This document shows positions 37,348-46,855 of a stretch of DNA of 64,000 bases, one piece after another; the stretch's first letter is position 1; each line of letters begins with the position of its first letter. This DNA is from an uncultured Clostridia bacterium (GTDB lineage Bacteria; Bacillota; Clostridia; Christensenellales; UBA3700): contig CANSGN010000003.1 in NCBI GenBank assembly GCA_947646415.1, positions 1-64,000 of the forward strand. The letters run 5' to 3'. The notes beneath the pieces were generated by a model. It was not told where the DNA came from. It made no database searches and saw only the letters and a program-made list of their open reading frames with translations. A program made the translations under genes and the position numbers.

Positions 37348-37570
37348 TAATAAAAAATGTCAATATAAATATATATTATAATTACAAAACAATACAAAAG
37401 CATATGTTTTTTATATTATTTTGCATTTATACGACTAAATATATGTTTAAATTGGCATATTTAACTACTTTTTGCGAGATTTAACAACATATTACAAATT
37501 GCTTTTTCAAGCACTTTTACTTGTTTTCTTGCAATAACAAGCACATATAAAACTAAGATTAATAACAAAA

Positions 37571-37608
37571 ACGCTATATCCACATTATGTAGATATAGCG
37601 TTTTTTTA
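37571..37608 (+). terminator. Terminator containing 21-bp repeat, copy 3
   Basis: ACGCTATATC pairs with GATATAGCGT around CACATTATGTA, followed by TTTTTTATTTG. It lies about 270 bp after the nearest plus-strand gene, so it may end a longer 3' region or a separate RNA. Confidence 0.78.
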
Positions 37609-37878
37609 TTTGTATTTATTAATAATAGAACAATTTATAAAAGAAAAAAATCTTATCTGTCAAAAAATGAAATTTGATTTAAAAGATTAAAGATAAAGCA
37701 TTTTAGATTTAATATATTAGCTTGACATTTTCATTAAATTATAATTTTGATCAACAGTTATTTTTTACTTAGGCATTAATCGCAAACCGAGTATTGCGGT
37801 TATTAAAAATGGAATTTTTTCTTATCTTTTCATTTACTAAAAGTTGTTACAAAAAAAACAACTATAGAAATTACAAAA

Positions 37879-37908
37879 GAACACACCTCGAAAAGTCGAG
37901 GTGTGTTC
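37879..37908 (-). terminator. Terminator of ppx
   Basis: GAACACACCTCGA pairs with TCGAGGTGTGTTC, a 13-bp GC-rich stem with an AAAG loop. The minus strand continues TTTTGTAAT, 65 bp after the ppx stop. Confidence 0.85.
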
Positions 37909-37973
37909 AGGAGAAAAAAATATGAAATAAACAAAATTAAATATTAGCTATATTTAAATTTATGTTTTTTGCA

Positions 37974-39488
37974 TTAAAGTATTTGCAGATTCTTATTAAA
38001 GTGCTTTTTAAACTCTGCAGTTGCAGACAAAGCATTTTTAATCTCTAGCGAGCAATCGCCTACTGCCTCTGTCTTCATAATAACGCTATCGCCCAAAACG
38101 TCACAGTTAATTTCCTTGATAACGCTGTCCATAGACCTATCCAAAGACTCTGCGATTCGCACAATAACCCCCAATTTAAGTACTGCATACAAATCTTCTT
38201 CCGTAATCATATCTCTGTATTTCATAAATGTACTCGCATCAAGCTCGCCTTTCCTGTGCATGCTTGCAACCATAGCACTCATTACTAAATCTTTATGAGA
38301 TATTCCGTACAAATTGCTATGCAAAATTATGTAAGCGCTGTGCTTGTGGTGGTCATAGTATTTTATTTTATTGCCCGTATCGTGCAACATTGCTGCTACC
38401 CTCAATACTTTTACATAAGCACGTGGCAATTTGTGCAACACGCGTAATTGTTTGAATAGTTGAACAGACAAGTTATAAACTTGTTCCGCATGACCGATAT
38501 TTTCCTGATAGAAATTTAAGGTGGTGTACAAGCTGTGTCCCAACACATCGCTAATTGGCTTGTCGTTTGTGGATGGAACGGCAATTTTAAACATTGCCCC
38601 CTCACGAAGTCCGCAGCCCGAAATGGTAACGTCACTGAAATTCATTTTTTCAAATACGGCACTTACCGCAGCCAAAGCTGACGGGAATATATCCGCACGT
38701 ACGCTTGACAAACCTTTTATCTTCATGGTCTTATCCAAATCAAGCGATTTGATATTGTTGTATATGCTTGTAAATTCCCCTGCCGGTACTACATAATTGT
38801 GCAGCATATTCAAAGGATATTTCCTTAACATGCGGCTGATTTTGCCGACATTTCTAAATGAGCCACCTACACCGATAAATCTTACATCCGGCTCAATTTC
38901 TTTTAAAAATTCTACTTTTTCAAGCTCTTCCAAAAAGAACGCTCTTATCTTTTCGGCACGCTCTTGCGGTCTATATGTAACAGTCCTGAACTTTTCGGTC
39001 AAAGTAACCGCACCATAAGGTATTGTCGCGTGACCCAAAATATTTTTACGATTATAGTAAATTAATTGTGTGCTACCGCCACCGATATCCATAATCAATC
39101 CTCTAGGGATATCCATACTGTTGATAACACCTTGGTATACCATTTGAGCCTCTTGCTCGTCATCCAAAATTTCAAGCTTGAAACCGCATTTAAGCTGAAC
39201 TTCCGCCAAAAAACTATGTTGATTTTTTGCGTTTCTTACCGCTGCGGTTGCATAAGCATAAATTCTGCTTACTTTGTTTGAATCGCACAAACGTCTGAAC
39301 ATTTGCAATGTTTTAATAGTTTGCTCAACACGGGCAGGGCTTAAAACACCGTCCTCATCCATACCTTGTGCAAGCCTTACCGACTCCTTAAGCTCGTCAA
39401 ACACAGCAAAATAACCGCCCTCATGGACATTTACCAAAACCAACCGTGCCGAATTTGAACCAAGGTCAATAATTCCTATTCTCTCCAT
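37974..39488 (-). CDS. Exopolyphosphatase / pppGpp phosphatase family (Ppx/GppA)
   Basis: The 504-residue protein has an ASKHA-fold N-terminal phosphatase (IGIIDLGSNSARLVL, then LIMDIGGGSTQLIYY, and GVGGSFRNVGK) and a C-terminal HD-type domain (LHDTGNKIKYYDHHKHSAYII). Members hydrolyse polyphosphate or pppGpp; the sequence does not separate them. The start is 39488 behind AAGGAG; the frame to 39503 is an extension. It is monocistronic. Confidence 0.92.
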   Translation of the reverse strand: MERIGIIDLGSNSARLVLVNVHEGGYFAVFDELKESVRLAQGMDEDGVLSPARVEQTIKTLQMFRRLCDSNKVSRIYAYATAAVRNAKNQHSFLAEVQLKCGFKLEILDDEQEAQMVYQGVINSMDIPRGLIMDIGGGSTQLIYYNRKNILGHATIPYGAVTLTEKFRTVTYRPQERAEKIRAFFLEELEKVEFLKEIEPDVRFIGVGGSFRNVGKISRMLRKYPLNMLHNYVVPAGEFTSIYNNIKSLDLDKTMKIKGLSSVRADIFPSALAAVSAVFEKMNFSDVTISGCGLREGAMFKIAVPSTNDKPISDVLGHSLYTTLNFYQENIGHAEQVYNLSVQLFKQLRVLHKLPRAYVKVLRVAAMLHDTGNKIKYYDHHKHSAYIILHSNLYGISHKDLVMSAMVASMHRKGELDASTFMKYRDMITEEDLYAVLKLGVIVRIAESLDRSMDSVIKEINCDVLGDSVIMKTEAVGDCSLEIKNALSATAEFKKHFNKNLQIL

Positions 39489-39710
39489 AAAACTCCTTCG
39501 CATTAAAATGCAGGATACAAACCAATAAAAAACAATATTGTTTGTACACTTAAACTTTAGTATATTTTGATTAAAACGTTATTTGTTTTAATCGCAACAA
39601 TACTCAGTCAAACACCTTAAAACAAATAATTAAAAACTTTTCTATATGAGTACATTATAACACAATATTAATTAAAAATCTATACTAATTATAAAAAATT
39701 TACATTAATT

Positions 39711-40148
39711 TTATTTTAATCTAACTAAAAGTTTAAATTTCGATAAGGTATTAGTGTATTTATGGCTAGAAATATATTTAAAAAAGTAATTTTTAAGCGA
39801 TTTGAGCATAAAAAAGCTACCGATTAACAGCATAAACACTCCGAAAATCGTCCTTAAAATGTTACTATTAATCTTTAAGGCAAATATCGAGCCTATTATG
39901 CTGAACGTCAAAGCAAAAGGCAAAACTTTTAGCAACGCCCCAAAATCGACAAGTTTATTTTTAATGTGAATAACAAGCGATACGATTGCCATAGGTATGA
40001 AAGAAATCAAATTTATCGTTTGCGCTTGCAGTTGAGGAATGTTTAAAAACAAAGTAAGCAAAGGTATTAATATTGTACCTCCGCCCATGCCCATACCACC
40101 GATTAAGCCGCCCAACAATCCAAATAAAACATACAAAAAGTATTGCAT
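39711..40148 (-). CDS. TauE/SafE half-permease, second gene
   Basis: The 145-residue protein is hydrophobic with four or five membrane segments, opening with GLLGGLIGGMGMGGGTILIPLL, the glycine-rich repeat that starts each half of TauE/SafE sulfite or anion exporters. A short basic tail ends it. The family is normally about 250 residues with two such halves in one chain. The other half is encoded by the gene 29 bp upstream. Confidence 0.82.
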   Translation of the reverse strand: MQYFLYVLFGLLGGLIGGMGMGGGTILIPLLTLFLNIPQLQAQTINLISFIPMAIVSLVIHIKNKLVDFGALLKVLPFALTFSIIGSIFALKINSNILRTIFGVFMLLIGSFFMLKSLKNYFFKYISSHKYTNTLSKFKLLVRLK

Positions 40149-40177
40149 TTAAACCACCTTATTAACTTTAACTGACT

Positions 40178-40570
40178 TTACCTAGGCAGTAAAAGTTTAA
40201 CTCCTGCATAAATCATGATAAAGTAAAAAATCAATGACAAAAAATCGTTTTTTATAAACTTTAGAATAATCGATCCGATTATTCCGCCCAATATAACGCC
40301 TGCCGTCACTATACCACCGCTTACGTAATCAAAGTTACCATTTAGCAAATAAATAATCCCGCTAATAATACAGCTTGGCAACATAGTAGCTATTGCAGTC
40401 GCATGAGATTTTTTTGCCTCCAAGTTCATACCCGACTCATATAGAGGCACGACCAAAGAGCCTCCGCCTGCCCCTAACAATCCGTTTACTAATCCTACGC
40501 TGCTACTTGCAATAGTCACAAACAGCGATTTTAATTTGTTTTGTTTTTTTATCTTTTTTTCTATTCTCAT
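40178..40570 (-). CDS. TauE/SafE half-permease, first gene
   Basis: This 130-residue protein has a Lys-rich N-terminus, then SVGLVNGLLGAGGGSLVVPLYE and about three further membrane segments, another TauE/SafE half. With the next gene it makes a split permease likely to dimerise in the membrane. Split pairs of this kind exist in Clostridia. Possible anions are sulfite, sulfonate or related. Confidence 0.82.
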   Translation of the reverse strand: MRIEKKIKKQNKLKSLFVTIASSSVGLVNGLLGAGGGSLVVPLYESGMNLEAKKSHATAIATMLPSCIISGIIYLLNGNFDYVSGGIVTAGVILGGIIGSIILKFIKNDFLSLIFYFIMIYAGVKLLLPR

Positions 40571-40797
40571 AATGTTAATATGTGAAATTTACGGCAAATT
40601 ATGAGTTTTGCAAGGAATATTAATCTGTCATTACAAAAATTATGTTTTACAAAAAATACTCCCAAAAACCCTAAAAAAATCGATACTAAACACAATTTTA
40701 AGAAAATTTTTTTGAGTATACAATGTTAAACAGCCATAATTTGTCTTATAAAATATTTAAAATAAAATAATTTATTCCAAAATTTGCTTATAATCTA
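40571..40797. other. Non-coding AT-rich divergent region
   Basis: No gene is visible between the split TauE pair and the lipoprotein gene. Apart from the promoter at 40798-40826 the bases are AT-rich with no clear dyad. Confidence 0.5.
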
Positions 40798-40826
40798 TTG
40801 CTTTATTTTTAATAATAGTATATAAT
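40798..40826 (+). promoter_or_regulatory. Promoter of the modular lipoprotein gene
   Basis: TTGCTT (40798-40803), 17 bp, TATAAT (40821-40826), about 55 bp before the start codon. Confidence 0.6.
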
Positions 40827-40881
40827 AATAAACGATTAATTTATCAAATATTAATAATTAATACTAGACAAAGGTGGTAAA

Positions 40882-43800
40882 ATGAACAAAAAACACAAAT
40901 TTTTAACAATTCTGTTGATAGTCATTTTGTGTGTATGTATGGTAACTACGCTTATCGCATGCGACAAAGAGGACGAAACAACAGGGGAAGTAAAAGACAC
41001 AAGTGAATTTATCGCTAATGGTAATTTTGAAGTTACTACATCGGACACCTTCCCTAAAATCCCAGGTAGTTGGACAGGCTCTGCAGGCAGTACAACATCT
41101 GGTAACTCTACCGATTTGGATGAGGACTCTTTAGTGGCAGGTGTAATTGACACTGAAAAAAGTGCGTATGATAAAAACAAGAAACTTTGGAATAGGTTAC
41201 CTAATCCGGGTGCTGTTGCAACGACTGATTCAAATATCCTTATGATTTACAACAAAAAGGATAACTCATACAAATATACATCAAGCAACTTCAGTTTAAG
41301 TGCCAACAAAATTTTCCAAATAAGCGTTTCGGTAAAAACCGATAAGCTTACAGATAACAGCTATGGTGCTTACATTAAAATTGCCGGGGATGCTTTTACG
41401 GAGTTTGAAAGCATCAAAACAGGCGGAAGTTGGCAAACTTATACAACTATGATTAAAACATCTAACCTTTCAAGCAACTCTATCAGCGTTGTATTGTCAA
41501 ATGGTAAAGATGGTAAAAAGGACGGCAAGCTTTCAAATGGTTATGCTTTCTTTGATAATGTTGTAGTGACCGAAGTTAAAGACGACAACGGCGGAAAAAC
41601 CGCGGAAGAAAAATACAATGACTTTGCAACTGCTGCAGAAAACAACGAACAACAAGCCGTAAACGATTTGACAAACGGCGACACTTCGTTTATAAATATC
41701 AGCGGTAGCGAAAACCCATTTACCGCACGTAAATGGACAGGCGTTTCAAGCAGCGGCGATGACGGTGAAACTGCTCCAACAGGCTCTGATTATTTGGAAA
41801 GAGGTGTAATCGACACTAGTACAAGCGGTATTCCTACTGTTGCAGAAGGTATTTCTCCAAAAGGTAAAGACAGCAAATTTTTGATGCTAAACAACAAACA
41901 AGCAACTGCTTATGGTTACAGGTCTGACAATAGATTTAAGATTGATGCAAATAAGTATTACAAACTATCCGTTTGGGTACTTACAAAAGATATTGAAAGC
42001 AACGGTGCTTATTTGATGCTAAAAACTTCGACAGATAAAAACGAGCAAGTTAAATCTATCGACAATATAACCACTAACGGTGAATGGAGCCAAATCAGTT
42101 TTTATATTAAAGGCGACCAAAAGAGAAATAAGGAAATTTATCTTCAAATCGGTTTAGGTAAAGGCGGCAAAAACGATAGTCTTAACAATGTAAAAGGTAT
42201 TGCTTTCTTTGACGAAATCACATTAGAGACAATCGAGGAAGCCGATTATAATAACGCAAGTGCCGACAACAAGGCAGACTTAGAGTCTAAATTGGGCACA
42301 GGCGAAAATATAATAAACGACAGCGATATTTACGCGGGCGATAACTACAAGCAAGGTACTTACGATAAAAACGATGGTATTTTGGATGCTAACCGTGGTA
42401 AATTGACTATCAATAACAAAGTTATCAAAATTGAAAACACCAACCCTAGTATTACTAAATATAATTATAAACAAACATTGGAAATCGCAGCAAACAATCA
42501 CTACAGATTATCTTTTAAAGTAAAAACGGAAGATATCGACAGTGACAAAGGTATTGAAATCATTATTTACAAAAAGAATAACGAAGGCAAAGATACCGAG
42601 CTTACTAAAATAAGCGATTTTAACTCTAAAGACATTGAGGAAGATTTGCTTGACAAAGACGGATATATCGAACTTGCTTTCCTTATCCAAGGCGATTTGA
42701 AAAAGCTAAGCGAAATTTATTTTGAAGTTGTTATGGGTACAGGTAGCAACCTTACTCCTAACTCCCTTGTAAAAGGTGCTGTATATTTGACAGAGTTTGA
42801 AATGTACAAAGTTAACTACTCTGACTACAACTCCGAATCCTCTAGCGATTATGTTAAAAAGCACTCTTTAAAAAGCGAATCTTTATCAATAACCAATGCA
42901 GAATTTAACCAAATTGATATTTCAGCAACCAAAACTCAATACGAAGACGAATTTGACGAGGAAAAATTCCTTGACGGAAACACTGAGAAAACTGTTTTCG
43001 GTTTGCCAGCAAATTGGACAACTTCTTCAAAAGATATGTTAAAAGATATCTACGCAGGTGTTTATGACGTAACAAACAGCGTTCAAAAACAACTACTTGC
43101 CTTGGATAGAGATTTAATTGCAGAATGGGGTGACGAGCCTGTAGCAAAAGACAACACTAACCTACTTGTTATAAGCTCTAACAAAAAAACAGGTCAACAA
43201 ATTGATACTCCTTGGGGATTCACTTCTCCGTCAGTAAGCCTATCAAAAGGTAAATACTATGAGCTTTCAGTTTGGGCTTACCTATACAAAGGTGCAGATG
43301 CAACAATCAATTTGCAATCTTCTAACAAAACAAATATCGAAAGCTTTGAAATTAAAGCAACCGATACAGGATGGCACGAATATACTTTCTATATAAATGC
43401 AGGTTTTGACAACTCTACTATTTATTTAGAATTAAAGCTTGGCGGAAATGCAGAAGTTACAACTGAGGGTACAGTTTTCTTTGATAGACCTACATTTACC
43501 GAAATCGACAACGACCGTTACGATTTTTATGTAAAAGAAATTAACGAGACTTCTCCTAAATATAAAAAAGCCGTGACATTTAGCACAACAACATTCGATA
43601 ACTCAACATCTAACTCAGATAACGAGACATTGGATACACCGGACGGATGGACAGGTTCTCACGCAGATACCGATGCTCCAAACGGCAAAGGCAAATCAAT
43701 CGCAGGTGTTTACAACCGTGACCATGGTAACCGTGAATGGTTTGGCGGCGAATATGAGGACGGAAAAGAAAAAGCTGCAATTTCTTCCGAAGACTTAATA

Positions 43801-44628
43801 AACATTATGGACACTGCTCCACAATTAAATATTGCGACTTACGAAGAAACAATCGAGGGTGCAAGCAACAACAACGTTCTTGTAATTAATAATAACGCAG
43901 CTTCTGAGTACACTTATACAACTACTCTTGCAGACAACAGCTTGACAGCTAACAAATATTACGAAATCAGCGTATTTGTTTTGACTTACGATGTGGATAG
44001 CAGCAAGACAGCAAAAATCTCTTTGAAACTTCACAACTCTACTTTTGAGTTTTCAAACAACGAGTCAAGAGGTATCAATGTAAACACTGCAGGCAAATGG
44101 AGAAGATATTCTTTCTTCATCTCTACCGAGGATAATGCAGATATCGATAGCGTTCAATTAAGCGTTTCACTTGGTGCTAGCGGCGAAGAAAATTATGTTT
44201 CCGGTTACCTATTTATAGATAACGTTTCTATCAGCGAAATTACAGAAGATAGATTTAACGAGCAAGTACCTGCAGATAAGTTCCCTGAAACAAATGAGGC
44301 AGAAAGCGGTTTTGAATTTGACAAAGCTTTCTCAAGTCAAAAACACAGAATCGTATTTACTGCAGACGATTTGAACAAAGAGCCTGAAGAAGAAAAAGAG
44401 AAAGAAGTTGACCCACTATTATGGTTATACATTACTTCCGGTATCATCGGCGGTTTGATTGTTATAGTAGTTATAATCTTCTTGCTAAAGAAATTCAATG
44501 TATTTGCAAGATTCTCTAAGAAAGACAACTTTAACGAAAAGGGTTCTGAAACTTATAACAGAAACAGAGTTGAGGCAAACAAAGCAAATGCACAAAAACG
44601 TGATATTAATCAAAAACACCAAGACTAA
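40882..44628 (+). CDS. Large modular surface lipoprotein with five jelly-roll-like modules
   Basis: The 1248-residue protein starts with a lipoprotein signal peptide (LLIVILCVCMVTTLIAC, lipobox Cys near 29). Five similar modules follow at about 45-235, 255-450, 470-650, 680-890 and 905-1135. Each has an N-terminal NGNFE- or PxxWTG-type segment, a ...Y-(K/E)(L/I)SVxVKT core, (W)xxYTFYI and a closing FFDxxxxTEI. This is the pattern of CBM4/9- and CBM22-like beta-sandwiches. Near 1180-1205 is a second membrane anchor (LYITSGIIGGLIVIVVIIFLL) and a basic cytoplasmic tail. It probably sits on the cell surface and binds glycans; the ligand is not known. It starts behind AAAGGTGG. Confidence 0.75.
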   Translation: MNKKHKFLTILLIVILCVCMVTTLIACDKEDETTGEVKDTSEFIANGNFEVTTSDTFPKIPGSWTGSAGSTTSGNSTDLDEDSLVAGVIDTEKSAYDKNKKLWNRLPNPGAVATTDSNILMIYNKKDNSYKYTSSNFSLSANKIFQISVSVKTDKLTDNSYGAYIKIAGDAFTEFESIKTGGSWQTYTTMIKTSNLSSNSISVVLSNGKDGKKDGKLSNGYAFFDNVVVTEVKDDNGGKTAEEKYNDFATAAENNEQQAVNDLTNGDTSFINISGSENPFTARKWTGVSSSGDDGETAPTGSDYLERGVIDTSTSGIPTVAEGISPKGKDSKFLMLNNKQATAYGYRSDNRFKIDANKYYKLSVWVLTKDIESNGAYLMLKTSTDKNEQVKSIDNITTNGEWSQISFYIKGDQKRNKEIYLQIGLGKGGKNDSLNNVKGIAFFDEITLETIEEADYNNASADNKADLESKLGTGENIINDSDIYAGDNYKQGTYDKNDGILDANRGKLTINNKVIKIENTNPSITKYNYKQTLEIAANNHYRLSFKVKTEDIDSDKGIEIIIYKKNNEGKDTELTKISDFNSKDIEEDLLDKDGYIELAFLIQGDLKKLSEIYFEVVMGTGSNLTPNSLVKGAVYLTEFEMYKVNYSDYNSESSSDYVKKHSLKSESLSITNAEFNQIDISATKTQYEDEFDEEKFLDGNTEKTVFGLPANWTTSSKDMLKDIYAGVYDVTNSVQKQLLALDRDLIAEWGDEPVAKDNTNLLVISSNKKTGQQIDTPWGFTSPSVSLSKGKYYELSVWAYLYKGADATINLQSSNKTNIESFEIKATDTGWHEYTFYINAGFDNSTIYLELKLGGNAEVTTEGTVFFDRPTFTEIDNDRYDFYVKEINETSPKYKKAVTFSTTTFDNSTSNSDNETLDTPDGWTGSHADTDAPNGKGKSIAGVYNRDHGNREWFGGEYEDGKEKAAISSEDLINIMDTAPQLNIATYEETIEGASNNNVLVINNNAASEYTYTTTLADNSLTANKYYEISVFVLTYDVDSSKTAKISLKLHNSTFEFSNNESRGINVNTAGKWRRYSFFISTEDNADIDSVQLSVSLGASGEENYVSGYLFIDNVSISEITEDRFNEQVPADKFPETNEAESGFEFDKAFSSQKHRIVFTADDLNKEPEEEKEKEVDPLLWLYITSGIIGGLIVIVVIIFLLKKFNVFARFSKKDNFNEKGSETYNRNRVEANKANAQKRDINQKHQD

Positions 44629-44650
44629 TTAAAATCACTGAAAAATAAAA

Positions 44651-44681
44651 ATCAACCAAAGCAATTTGGTTGATTTTTTTA
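44651..44681. terminator. Bidirectional terminator between lipoprotein gene and ygiQ
   Basis: ATCAACCAAA pairs with TTTGGTTGAT around GCAA, with A- and T-runs on both sides. It serves the plus-strand lipoprotein gene and the minus-strand ygiQ. Confidence 0.9.
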
Positions 44682-44706
44682 TTTATTAAATTATGTATTA
44701 ATAAAA

Positions 44707-46641
44707 TTATTTCTTTTTGCCTTTCCTACTGCTGTTTTTATTGTTTTTTGAAAAAGCATTTTTGCCATTGCTATTATTGTTGCGAGCTTTTACGGAATTT
44801 TTATCATTAACACTTTTGGACAAACTGTTTTTTATCGCCTCTTCCTTTGTAGGTTTTATAAGGCAATTTGCACCAAAACCAATCAAATCTTTCCTCCCTG
44901 CAAGCTCAAGTGCCTTGTGAACGATATCGTAGTTTTCTTTTTTACGATATTGCAACAACGCCCTTTGCATACGTTTTTCTTCCTTGCTTTTTGGGACAAA
45001 AATTTCCTCCAATGTGTCGGGATTAAGACCTGTATAATACATACAAGTAGATTTTGTGGAAGGTGTTGGATAAAAATCTTGCACTTGTTCAGGCATATAG
45101 TTAATGCTCTTCAAATATTCCGCAAGCCTTACTGCATCAGCTATAGTACACCCCGGGTGGGAAGATATTAAGTAAGGTACTAAATATTGCTTTTTGCCAA
45201 GCCTTTGATTGATGGAGTCATACTTTGCTTTAAACTCTTTATAAACGCGGAAAGGCGGTTTATTCATAAGTTTAAGCACGCTGTCTTCCGTATGTTCAGG
45301 TGCAACTTTTAACTGCCCGCTAACATGGTGTTTTATCAATTCAATCAAAAATTCGTCGTTGTCGTCCATCATTAAATAGTCGTACCTTATGCCACTGCGG
45401 ATAAATACTTTTTTTACTCCCTCAAGCTCTCTAAGCTCACGCAACAAGTCCAAATATTCAGTATGAGAAACCTCTAAATTGGCACAAGGCTTGTAACCTA
45501 TACAATTTTTCTTTAAACAAACACCACTTTTTTTTTGATATTTACAAGCGGTGTTCCTAAAGTTTGCTGTAGGCCCGCCTACATCGTGCACATAGCCTTT
45601 AAAATCTTTATCTTGGGTAAAAATTTTAACTTCACGAATTATAGATTGCTTACTGCGCTTTTGTATTATCCTGCCTTGGTGATAGGTAATTGCACAATAG
45701 CTGCAACCGCCAAAACATCCTCTTTGCGATGTTACCGAAAATTTAACTTCCTCGATAGCAGGCACACCGCGTATGTACATAGGATGATATGTCCGTTCGT
45801 AAGGCAAACTGTAAACCATATCCATTTCCTCAACGCTACAAGGTCTTTGGGGGATATTTTGCACTAAATACTTGCCATCCATCTGTTTTTGCAACAAAAC
45901 TTTTCCTGTCAAGTGGTCATTGTTTTGCGATTGCATATTGAAAGCTTTTACATAAGACCTTTTACTTTCTACAACTTCCTCAAAACTTGGACAAAACAAA
46001 GCGGAATGTTCCTCTATTTGACTTCTTAACTTTTTGGACAATTTTTCAAAGCTTTCCAAATAACAAATACCCTCTATGTCACGCATTTTATCAAGAGGAA
46101 TCCCTTTTTTTATCCTGCTTGCAATATCCAAAATCGGTGTTTCGCCCATACCGTAAATAAGCAAATCCGCACCGCTGTCTACTAAAATACTAGGCAAAAC
46201 TTTATCCGCCCAATAATCATAGTGAGCAAATCGTCTAAGCGATGCTTCTATACCGCCGATAACAACAGGCACATTGGGAAAAAGTCTTTTTAATGCCTTG
46301 GTATACACCGTAACCGCTCTGTCAGGTCTTTTCCCGACATCTCCGCCCTCGCTGTAAACATCACGGGTTCGCGGAATTTTTGCAACAGTATAGTTGTTTA
46401 CCATACTGTCAACAACCCCGCTTGATACAAAAAATCCGTATTTAGGGCATCCAAACTCTGTATAATCACTATCCTTTTGCGGTTGTGGAATAACGGCAAC
46501 GAAAAACCCCTCATGTTCTAACATTCTTGTAATTATAGCAGTGCCAAAAGATGGGTGGTCGCAATACGCCTCCCCCGTCACATATATAAAATCGGGTTGT
46601 ACCCCGTTTAATTCTTCTTTTTTTACTGCCAAAAAACTCAT
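44707..46641 (-). CDS. YgiQ-family radical SAM protein
   Basis: The 644-residue protein has the YgiQ N-terminal domain (DFIYVTGEAYCDHPSFG), then the radical SAM core with Cys in RGCFGGCSYCAITYHQGR and the family's C-terminal block with GFGANCLIKP. The last 50 residues are Lys/Asn/Ser-rich and low in complexity. YgiQ proteins are conserved but without an established reaction. It is monocistronic. Confidence 0.92.
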   Translation of the reverse strand: MSFLAVKKEELNGVQPDFIYVTGEAYCDHPSFGTAIITRMLEHEGFFVAVIPQPQKDSDYTEFGCPKYGFFVSSGVVDSMVNNYTVAKIPRTRDVYSEGGDVGKRPDRAVTVYTKALKRLFPNVPVVIGGIEASLRRFAHYDYWADKVLPSILVDSGADLLIYGMGETPILDIASRIKKGIPLDKMRDIEGICYLESFEKLSKKLRSQIEEHSALFCPSFEEVVESKRSYVKAFNMQSQNNDHLTGKVLLQKQMDGKYLVQNIPQRPCSVEEMDMVYSLPYERTYHPMYIRGVPAIEEVKFSVTSQRGCFGGCSYCAITYHQGRIIQKRSKQSIIREVKIFTQDKDFKGYVHDVGGPTANFRNTACKYQKKSGVCLKKNCIGYKPCANLEVSHTEYLDLLRELRELEGVKKVFIRSGIRYDYLMMDDNDEFLIELIKHHVSGQLKVAPEHTEDSVLKLMNKPPFRVYKEFKAKYDSINQRLGKKQYLVPYLISSHPGCTIADAVRLAEYLKSINYMPEQVQDFYPTPSTKSTCMYYTGLNPDTLEEIFVPKSKEEKRMQRALLQYRKKENYDIVHKALELAGRKDLIGFGANCLIKPTKEEAIKNSLSKSVNDKNSVKARNNNSNGKNAFSKNNKNSSRKGKKK

Positions 46642-46814
46642 ATATTACCTCTTTAAAAATTTTAACATTAATTTACTGTAAAGTCAAGGGATAACTTTTA
46701 TTATCTTTTTTAAAACTAGCACTATACTTATCCATACACCAATACTTTACCCTATCTAAACAAAGTATAATATAATCGCAGTTAGGTACGGTTTTCGACA
46801 GGTTTTTGCAAAAA

Positions 46815-46842
46815 AAATATGCCTTGCATTAAGGCATATTTT
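46815..46842 (-). terminator. Terminator after the response regulator
   Basis: AAAATATGCCTT pairs with AAGGCATATTTT around GCAT. The minus strand continues TTTTTGC. It is 14 bp after the stop. Confidence 0.85.
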
Positions 46843-46855
46843 AAAATGCGTTTTG

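Larger units (their letters stand above)
37298..37973. other. Long non-coding interval with repeats and hairpins
   Basis: No gene is seen. It has an imperfect 13-bp hairpin just after the hypothetical gene (37304-37345), a terminator at 37571-37608, and the ppx terminator at 37879-37908. Two copies of a 21-bp repeat (37327-37347 minus, 37576-37596 plus) also lie here. Between 37350 and 37570 it is AT-rich with CTTGTT...AACAAG; an RNA is possible but no promoter stands out. Confidence 0.5.

Noticed and set aside
37350-37570. A separate non-coding RNA between the two repeat copies
   Set aside because: There is a terminator at the end but no acceptable promoter; listed only as unexplained interval.
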